A stretch of DNA of 5,442 nucleotides, from the NCBI GenBank assembly GCA_964446285.1, contig CAYUNT010000261.1, positions 1 to 5,442 of the forward strand. Direction: 5' to 3'. This DNA comes from CAYUNT01 sp964446285 (lineage in GTDB: Bacteria > Sumerlaeota > Sumerlaeia > SLMS01 > CAYUNT01). Of this stretch, positions 1-3,978 are shown one piece after another (positions within the stretch are counted from its first letter, which is position 1; each line of letters starts with the position of its first letter). Made by a program: the position numbers and the translations under genes. The notes under the pieces were generated by a model that worked only from the letters and a program-made list of their open reading frames with translations, ran no database searches and was not told the DNA's origin.

Positions 1-1
1 A

Positions 2-142
2 GAATTACGGGAAATTGGTATTATTACTCATTGGATCGGCCTGGAAGACCTCCTTAAGATAAAGGCCAGCATAGACCATCCACGGCACCAGGAAGATGCG
101 CGCATCCTCAGGATGGTAATGAAGAAACAAAAAAAGCGCTGA
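2..142 (+). CDS. C-terminal end of a probable nucleotidyltransferase (5' truncated)
   Basis: Plus-strand reading frame open from the window edge to a TGA at 140-142. It gives the last 46 residues of a protein whose start lies to the left. The visible part contains the segment GLEDLLKIKASIDHPRHQED followed by a short helix and a very basic Lys/Arg end. A 'LEDL-x-K-x-(4)-R-x-x-x-ED' pattern is typical of the C-terminal helix of nucleotidyltransferase-fold proteins of the DUF6036/AbiEii/MNT-like group, some of which belong to toxin-antitoxin pairs. The assignment rests on this short motif and is an inference; no catalytic residues (GS...DxD) are in the window. The gene converges on dapA, with about 100 bases between the two stop codons. 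No strong terminator hairpin is visible in that gap. Confidence 0.5.
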   Translation, partial: ELREIGIITHWIGLEDLLKIKASIDHPRHQEDARILRMVMKKQKKR

Positions 143-240
143 ATGCCCTATTTCAGAAAAACCCGCATACTGATGGGCACAACAATACGGCTCTGCATTT
201 CGAGCGGCGGTTCCGGGCGAAGCTCGATTTAGCGAATTTG

Positions 241-258
241 TCTCTCACATGTGAGGGA
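241..258. repeat. Near-perfect palindrome over the dapA stop codon
   Basis: The stretch TCTCTCACATGTGAGGGA is symmetrical about 249/250. The central 12 bases (244-255) are a perfect palindrome, and the flanks extend it with one G-T pair. It contains the dapA TGA stop (245-247 on the complementary strand) and the last codon. It has no loop and no following T-run, so it does not look like an intrinsic terminator. It could be a protein-binding site or chance. Confidence 0.3.
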
Positions 259-1189
259 AGGATTGGATGGCCAGCGCCCGGTCGATTTTTTCGAGCGCCG
301 CCAGCCGTTGCGGTTCGGGCAGCTCGCGCAAAGCGATCAACGGCAGCCGCAAGTCTGTCTCGAAAATGTGGTGCAGCGGAATGGGATTTTTCACGCCAAA
401 CACCGCCTGCACGCATGGAAGCAAGGCGTTTTGCAGCGCCTCCGCCTTGGCCCATTCGCCCGCCAGGCACAATTCCGTCAGGCGCTGGAACTCGCGCGGC
501 CAGCGGTTCGCCGTCGCGGAAATCACGCCTGTTCCGCCCCGGCGCATGATCTCGAACACCAGATGATCCTCGCCCGAGAGTACGGCGAAATGATTGCGGT
601 CCGTGCCATCCAGAATCGCCTGGATTTGCTCCAGATTGCCCGACGCCTCTTTGATGCCGATGATATTGGGATGATGCGCCAGGCGGATCACTGTGGCCGC
701 TTCCAGGTTCGATGAGGTGCGCGAGGGCACGTTGTAGAGAATGACCGGTTTGCGATGCTCGCCGGCCAGTTCGGCCACGGATTGAAAGTGGCGCACCAGC
801 CCTTCCTGCGGCGGATTGTTGTAGTATCCCGTTACGTGCAGAAGCGCATCCACGTCGGCGCGCCCCCGCATCCCCCGCGACAGATACCCTCCCTCCCGCG
901 CCGCGTCCGCCCCCGCGCCGGCGATGATGCCAATCTGGCGCCGCCGCCCCGCCGCGTAGCCGCGCGCGTAAATCGAACCTTCCGCCACAAGGTTGATGTG
1001 CTCCTCGTGGGTAAGAGTGGCCGATTGCCCCGTCGTCCCCGCGATTACGATTCCCGCCACGCCGCCGTCGATGATGCCTTCGACAATCTGATGCCACTTG
1101 GGCTTGTCGATGACCAGCTGGGACCCATCGTATTTCATTGGGGTGATGACGGCCGCAAAGCAGCCTTTCAAATCGCGCGCGGTAATCAT
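245..1189 (-). CDS. dapA: 4-hydroxy-tetrahydrodipicolinate synthase (dihydrodipicolinate synthase)
   Basis: This cytoplasmic class I aldolase condenses pyruvate with aspartate-semialdehyde, the committed step to diaminopimelate (cell wall) and lysine. The 314-residue product is a full-length TIM barrel, slightly longer than the usual 290-300. Visible motifs are GTTGQSATL (51-59; family GTTGES), the YYN pair at 122-124, LYNVPSRT (151-158) with proton-relay Tyr152 and carboxylate-binding Arg157, IGIKEASG (177-184) with Schiff-base Lys180, and LSGED (204-208). The YNVPSRT segment separates it from the related sialic acid and KDPG aldolases. The chosen ATG (1187-1189) starts where homologues start and has an AAGGAGG ribosome site 11 bases upstream. 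The frame stays open 47 codons further up to 1330, but that part is made of hairpins and repeated words and has no family similarity. Odd points are Gln for Glu in GTTGES, Gly for Pro before YYN, and a Gly/Arg-rich patch at about residues 98-111. Downstream neighbour is convergent. Confidence 0.95.
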   Translation of the reverse strand: MITARDLKGCFAAVITPMKYDGSQLVIDKPKWHQIVEGIIDGGVAGIVIAGTTGQSATLTHEEHINLVAEGSIYARGYAAGRRRQIGIIAGAGADAAREGGYLSRGMRGRADVDALLHVTGYYNNPPQEGLVRHFQSVAELAGEHRKPVILYNVPSRTSSNLEAATVIRLAHHPNIIGIKEASGNLEQIQAILDGTDRNHFAVLSGEDHLVFEIMRRGGTGVISATANRWPREFQRLTELCLAGEWAKAEALQNALLPCVQAVFGVKNPIPLHHIFETDLRLPLIALRELPEPQRLAALEKIDRALAIQSFPHM

Positions 1190-1200
1190 GGATATTCGAG

Positions 1201-1207
1201 CCTCCTT
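1201..1207 (-). promoter_or_regulatory. Ribosome binding site of dapA
   Basis: On the minus strand this reads AAGGAGG, a near-ideal Shine-Dalgarno sequence, 11 bases before the ATG at 1187-1189. It is the strongest ribosome site in the window and decides the dapA start in favour of the 314-residue form over the upstream ATG at 1330. Confidence 0.75.
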
Positions 1208-1233
1208 GGAGCCTATTCGAATACTACCGGTGG

Positions 1234-1252
1234 CTTGGACGTCCCGTCCAAG
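1234..1252. repeat. Perfect 8-bp stem, 3-base loop hairpin upstream of dapA
   Basis: CTTGGACG (1234-1241) and CGTCCAAG (1245-1252) are exact reverse complements separated by TCC. On the dapA-coding strand the hairpin ends 44 bases before the ATG, so it could lie in the dapA leader. There is no clean T-run after it on either strand, so a terminator is unlikely. It may be part of a dispersed repeat or a leader RNA structure. Confidence 0.5.
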
Positions 1253-1283
1253 ATTTTCCTCGGATTTTCGGACAGGCTCATAT

Positions 1284-1346
1284 TGCGGCAACGTCCTTCG
1301 CCGCTTGAAGGCGGAAACATACGTCCGCAAAGTGCGGCATCAAGCG
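1284..1346. repeat. Cluster of nested inverted and direct repeats
   Basis: Within 63 bases the word TGCGGCA occurs at 1284-1290 and 1333-1339. ACGTCC occurs at 1291-1296 and 1321-1326, with a third copy at 1239-1244. Inverted pairs are GCGGC/GCCGC (1285-1289 with 1300-1304), GCGGA/TCCGC (1311-1315 with 1324-1328), CCGCA/TGCGG (1325-1329 with 1333-1337) and CGCTTGA/TCAAGCG (1302-1308 with 1340-1346). The density of alternative stems suggests a structured repeat element and not a coding extension of dapA. Whether it is dispersed in the genome cannot be seen here. Confidence 0.45.
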
Positions 1347-1453
1347 AAACTTGGAATTGGCAAAAAATAAAACGCTTCAGCAGCCATTAACAGCGATTCA
1401 TTGCCTAACGCCCAGACGAGATGGCATACCAATGCGCATCTTCAGAGGCAAAT

Positions 1454-1489
1454 GTCCCCTAGGTCGCATAGGTCCCATTCGTCCCATAC
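1454..1489. repeat. Four degenerate tandem copies of a 9-bp unit (consensus GTCCCATAG)
   Basis: The units are GTCCCCTAG (1454-1462), GTCGCATAG (1463-1471), GTCCCATTC (1472-1480) and GTCCCATAC (1481-1489), followed by AGGTC and a T-run at 1495-1500. The array starts 15 bases past the panB stop on the panB transcript side. Similar GGTCCCATAG-type arrays are, to my knowledge, a common kind of intergenic repeat in several poorly cultivated bacterial phyla. No coding or terminator function is evident. Confidence 0.7.
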
Positions 1490-1503
1490 AGGTCTTTTTT
1501 GCA

Positions 1504-2427
1504 CTATTCATAGGAATGCTCTTTATCCGGGAAGGTGCGGTCGCGCACGTCGCGGCACCAGTGGCGCATGGCGCGCAATGAGGTGCCGTGAAGGTCGGCG
1601 TATTTTCGCACAAATCGCGGCGGCTCCGTGGTCAATCCGAGCAGATCGTGCAGCACGAGCACCTGGCCGTCGCACTCGACTCCCGCGCCAATTCCAATGG
1701 TGGGAATGGTCAATTCGGCCGTGATGCGCGCCGCCAGATCGCGCGGAATCGCTTCGAGCACAATCGCAAATGCCCCGGCCTCTTCCTGGATTTTCGCGCG
1801 CCGCACCAGCATATCTGCATCTTCCGGCGCGCGGCCCTGCACGCGGTAGCCGCTCGTTGCGTTGACCGATTGCGGGAGGAGTCCGATGTGGCCCATCACA
1901 GGGATGCCGCATTCGACAAGGCGCCGCGTGATGTCCGCGATGAAGTCGCCGCTGCCTTCGACTTTGACGGCCTGCGCGCCGCCTTCCTGGATGAGCCGTG
2001 AGGCCGAACGCAGCGCCTCTTCCGCGCTGACCTTGTAACTCATAAAAGGCATGTCGCCGACCACAAAGGCATGGCGCACCACGCGGCTTACGGCGGCGCA
2101 GTGATGCACCATGTGGTCGAGAGTGACGGGGATCGTCGTCTCGAAGCCGAGTTGCATAATCCCCACCGTGTCGCCCACCAGAATGATGTCCACCCCGGCT
2201 TCATCCTCAAGCGTCGCGAAGGCCGAATCGTAGGCGGTGAGCATGACGATGGGGCGCTTTTCGCGCTTGGCCTTCCACAGGTCGGCAATGCGCACGCGCC
2301 GCGTTGGGGCGATGCGCTGGCCTTCCATCGAATACGAACGCCCAATCGCCGCCGAGAGCGGTTCCGGCTCGGGTTTGGGTTCCGGTTTGCGTTGTGTGGA
2401 TTTGTCTTTCTTGGTCATTTTCGTCAT
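1504..2427 (-). CDS. panB: 3-methyl-2-oxobutanoate hydroxymethyltransferase (ketopantoate hydroxymethyltransferase)
   Basis: This cytoplasmic, Mg-dependent enzyme transfers a hydroxymethyl group from methylene-tetrahydrofolate to 3-methyl-2-oxobutanoate, the first committed step of pantothenate and CoA synthesis. Family motifs run in order: TAYD (64-67), VGDTVG (84-89) with metal ligand Asp86, VVGDMPF (122-128) with Asp125, VKVEG (154-158) with Lys155 and Glu157, GHIGLLPQS (179-187), VLEAIP (223-228) with catalytic Glu225, TIGIGAG (243-249) and DGQVLVLHD (253-261). The end, TFPDKEHSYE, matches the usual C-terminus. The 307-residue form has an extra Lys- and Pro/Glu-rich leader (about residues 1-33). 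Starting at Met34 (2328) would give 274 residues, nearer the usual ~265-280. No start has a clear ribosome site, so the true start is uncertain. The stop is TAG. It lies 89 bases after rlmN on the same strand, with an inverted repeat between. panC and panD are not adjacent. Confidence 0.95.
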   Translation of the reverse strand: MTKMTKKDKSTQRKPEPKPEPEPLSAAIGRSYSMEGQRIAPTRRVRIADLWKAKREKRPIVMLTAYDSAFATLEDEAGVDIILVGDTVGIMQLGFETTIPVTLDHMVHHCAAVSRVVRHAFVVGDMPFMSYKVSAEEALRSASRLIQEGGAQAVKVEGSGDFIADITRRLVECGIPVMGHIGLLPQSVNATSGYRVQGRAPEDADMLVRRAKIQEEAGAFAIVLEAIPRDLAARITAELTIPTIGIGAGVECDGQVLVLHDLLGLTTEPPRFVRKYADLHGTSLRAMRHWCRDVRDRTFPDKEHSYE

Positions 2428-2462
2428 CCGGGTAGTAGAAGTGAAATACTAGCGAGTCAATC

Positions 2463-2554
2463 ACCACAAAGGCACAAAGACACGAAGGTGTTATTGGTTC
2501 GCATGATGCAAGGCCCCTATTCCTTTTTTCTTTGTGTCCTTGTGTCTTCATGGT
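2463..2554. repeat. Imperfect inverted repeat (CACAAAGGCACAAAGACAC type) between rlmN and panB
   Basis: The left arm 2463-2486 and right arm 2531-2554 match as reverse complements at 19 of 24 positions, around a 44-base centre. Four of the five differences are C/T changes that still allow G-U pairing in one or other RNA strand. The right arm lies inside the end of rlmN and encodes its residues 358-366; the rlmN stop is in the centre of the element. The left arm lies in the gap before panB. I recall this sequence type as a widespread intergenic repeat in environmental bacterial genomes. It could form an RNA hairpin between the two genes, but has no clean T-run typical of an intrinsic terminator. 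Confidence 0.7.
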
Positions 2555-3626
2555 TTTCTTGCGCGTTATCGAAACCCATGCGCGCGCCTGCCAATTGCCC
2601 GCACGCCGCGGCGATGTCCGGCCCTTTTGAGTAGCGCACCGTGGCGGTGAAATTGCGCGCCGCCAGATACTCGCCAAAAGCGTTGATGCGCTCATCGGGC
2701 GGGCGCCGGAAAGGCAGCGCGGGGTTCTCATTGAACGGGATCAGGTTGATCTTGCACGGCATTCCGCGAAGCAACTCGGCCAGGCGGCGCGCGTCTTCCG
2801 ATGTGTCGTTCACGCCGCTGAGGAGCACATACTCGAACGTGATGCGCCGCCGTTGCGTGAGCGGATACTGGCGGCAGGCCGCCAGCACGTACGCCAGCGG
2901 GTATTTGCGTGAAATCGGCATAATGGCGCGGCGCGTTTCTTCGTCCGTGGCGTTGAGCGAAATCGCGAGTTTCACGCCGAGTTCCGATGCGCCAAGTTTT
3001 TCCAGCCCCGGCAAAATCCCAACGGTCGATACCGTGATGCGCCTCGGCGAAAAATCCGCGCCATCCGGCTGAATCAACAGACGCAAGGCCGCGATTACGG
3101 CGTCCGCGTTCAGGAGCGGCTCGCCCATGCCCATGAGCACGAGGTTGCGCAGCGGATGCGGATCGCCGCGCTCCTTCAGGTAGCGCCGCGCCCAAAGCGC
3201 CTGATCGACGATCTCCGCCGCGTCGAGATTGCGCCGCAGCCCGACCAGGCCCGTCAGGCAAAACGCGCACCGCAGCGGGCAGCCCACCTGCGACGACACG
3301 CACAGCGTCCAGTAGTCCTCGCTTGGCATCAGCACGCATTCGATGGCGAGTCCATCTTCAAGCGCTAGGAGGAACTTGACCGCGCCGTCATTTTCGCCGC
3401 GCGTTTCGTCGAGCGCCTCCACGACGCCGCCCCATCTGTAATTTTGTTCGAGGAATTCGCGCACCGCCGCCGGGACGTTTTTCATTTCGTCGAACGACCG
3501 CGCGCCGTGGCGAAACACCCACTGAAAGACCTGCTTCGCGCGCCATGCCGGAAATCCAGCGCGCTGCAACGCGGCCTGGAGGTCGATCAGTGGAGTTTCT
3601 CGAAGCGCCGGGCGTTTGCCGTTCAT
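2517..3626 (-). CDS. rlmN: Dual-specificity 23S rRNA/tRNA adenine-C2 methyltransferase RlmN (radical SAM)
   Basis: RlmN methylates C2 of A2503 in 23S rRNA, and A37 in some tRNAs, using two S-adenosylmethionine molecules and a methyl-cysteine intermediate. The 369-residue product has an N-terminal helical domain (about 10-65), then CVSSQVGC and the radical SAM cluster motif CPLRCAFC (116-123; ligands Cys116, Cys120, Cys123). Catalytic Cys109 lies before it, SAM-binding MGMGEP is at 165-170, ISLNA at 222-226, IPFNE at 296-300, and GPDIAAACGQLAG (335-347) carries the second catalytic Cys342. All key residues are present. The ATG at 3624-3626 fits the family start and has GGAAAG (3637-3642, complementary strand) 10 bases upstream. 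An upstream ATG at 3800 would add 58 residues without family similarity. The last dozen residues (NHEDTRTQRKKE) are charged and encoded by a repeat arm, replacing the usual C-terminal tail. Confidence 0.96.
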   Translation of the reverse strand: MNGKRPALRETPLIDLQAALQRAGFPAWRAKQVFQWVFRHGARSFDEMKNVPAAVREFLEQNYRWGGVVEALDETRGENDGAVKFLLALEDGLAIECVLMPSEDYWTLCVSSQVGCPLRCAFCLTGLVGLRRNLDAAEIVDQALWARRYLKERGDPHPLRNLVLMGMGEPLLNADAVIAALRLLIQPDGADFSPRRITVSTVGILPGLEKLGASELGVKLAISLNATDEETRRAIMPISRKYPLAYVLAACRQYPLTQRRRITFEYVLLSGVNDTSEDARRLAELLRGMPCKINLIPFNENPALPFRRPPDERINAFGEYLAARNFTATVRYSKGPDIAAACGQLAGARMGFDNAQENHEDTRTQRKKE

Positions 3627-3978
3627 AAAAGATACACTTTCCGTCCGACTTATACGGTGCCAGACGCGCAATCTTCTTTCAGGGCGCGCGCCTGCCTTTC
3701 CATCTCCAGTATCTATTGTGACCGCCCGGCAGGTCAATCCCGCGTCCATTTGGCCGCGCATCGCATTGATATTTTCAACATAAAATGGAGAGCGTCTCAT
3801 TAGGTTCCATATTCAAAAAGCACTGCCGGGCGAATTGGCGCAGGCGGGTTTCAGTTGCCTGAATCGGGCGCGGGGAGTAGGAGTGCAATTGTCTGGAACC
3901 GGCGCTTCCCCGCCCGGACGAACCGGCTTGCCGCCCGGCTCGTTCGCAACAGATTGTTTCGTTGGGGAAATCATAACC
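3627..3978. other. Divergent intergenic region between rlmN and the caspase-like gene
   Basis: This 352-base region separates two divergent genes and should hold both promoters. On the rlmN side there is a candidate promoter at 3708-3737 and a lone TATAAG (3649-3654, minus strand) too near the ATG to be preferred. An A/T-rich patch occurs around 3766-3820, with TAAAAT at 3781-3786 on the plus strand but no matching -35. The stretch 3841-3950 is G+C-rich, with repeated GCCCGG words and a CGAAC/GTTCG inverted pair (3919-3923 and 3942-3946). Open frames here on both strands lack motifs, so I see no gene. Confidence 0.6.
3708..3737 (-). promoter_or_regulatory. Candidate sigma-70-type promoter for rlmN
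   Basis: On the minus strand TTGACC (3732-3737) is followed after 18 bases by GATACT (3708-3713). The -35 matches the consensus at five of six positions and the -10 at four of six. Transcription would begin near 3700 and leave a leader of roughly 75 bases before the rlmN ATG at 3626. This placement also argues against the longer rlmN start at 3800. Only pattern matching supports it. Confidence 0.35.

Larger units (their letters stand above)
1190..1503. other. Repeat-bearing intergenic region between panB and dapA
   Basis: This 314-base gap between the panB stop and the dapA ATG contains no convincing gene on either strand; open frames across it lack family motifs and ribosome sites. From the panB side it holds a TTTTTT run (plus strand), four 9-bp units, an A/T-rich tract around 1362-1372, a cluster of inverted and direct repeats at 1284-1346, an 8-bp hairpin at 1234-1252 and a 10-bp palindrome TATTCGAATA (1214-1223). 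I could not find a good -35/-10 pair for dapA, although the spacing implies that one should exist unless panB and dapA share a transcript. Confidence 0.6.

Noticed and set aside
144..179. Terminator hairpin TGCCC/GGGCA after the left-end gene
   Set aside because: Only five base pairs separated by 26 bases, with no T-run after the second arm.
1190..1330. N-terminal extension of DapA by 47 codons to an ATG at 1330
   Set aside because: The ATG at 1189 has AAGGAGG upstream and matches the family start; the extension is built of hairpins and repeated words and has no DapA similarity.
1362..1395. Intrinsic terminator for panB: CGCT/AGCG stem followed by a T-rich tract on the minus strand
   Set aside because: The T-rich tract (minus strand of 1362-1372) is real, but the stem is only four base pairs around a 15-base loop, too weak to call.
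1351..1581. Small plus-strand protein with a hydrophobic segment in the panB-dapA gap
   Set aside because: It crosses the 9-bp repeat array and runs antisense into panB; there is no good ribosome site, and the hydrophobic part is antisense to panB's end.
3766..3786. Promoter with -10 TAAAAT (3781-3786) for the caspase-like gene
   Set aside because: The -10 is good, but the only TTG-like hexamer (TTGATA) is 9 bases away and no acceptable -35 is at 16-18 bases.
3627..3800. N-terminal extension of RlmN by 58 codons to an ATG at 3800
   Set aside because: No family similarity, a candidate promoter lies inside it, and the ATG at 3626 has a fair ribosome site and gives a normal RlmN length.
3928..3957. 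Promoter TTGCCG-N18-GATTGT for the caspase-like gene
   Set aside because: Transcription would begin at the ribosome site itself (3964-3968), leaving no usable leader; the hexamers are poor.
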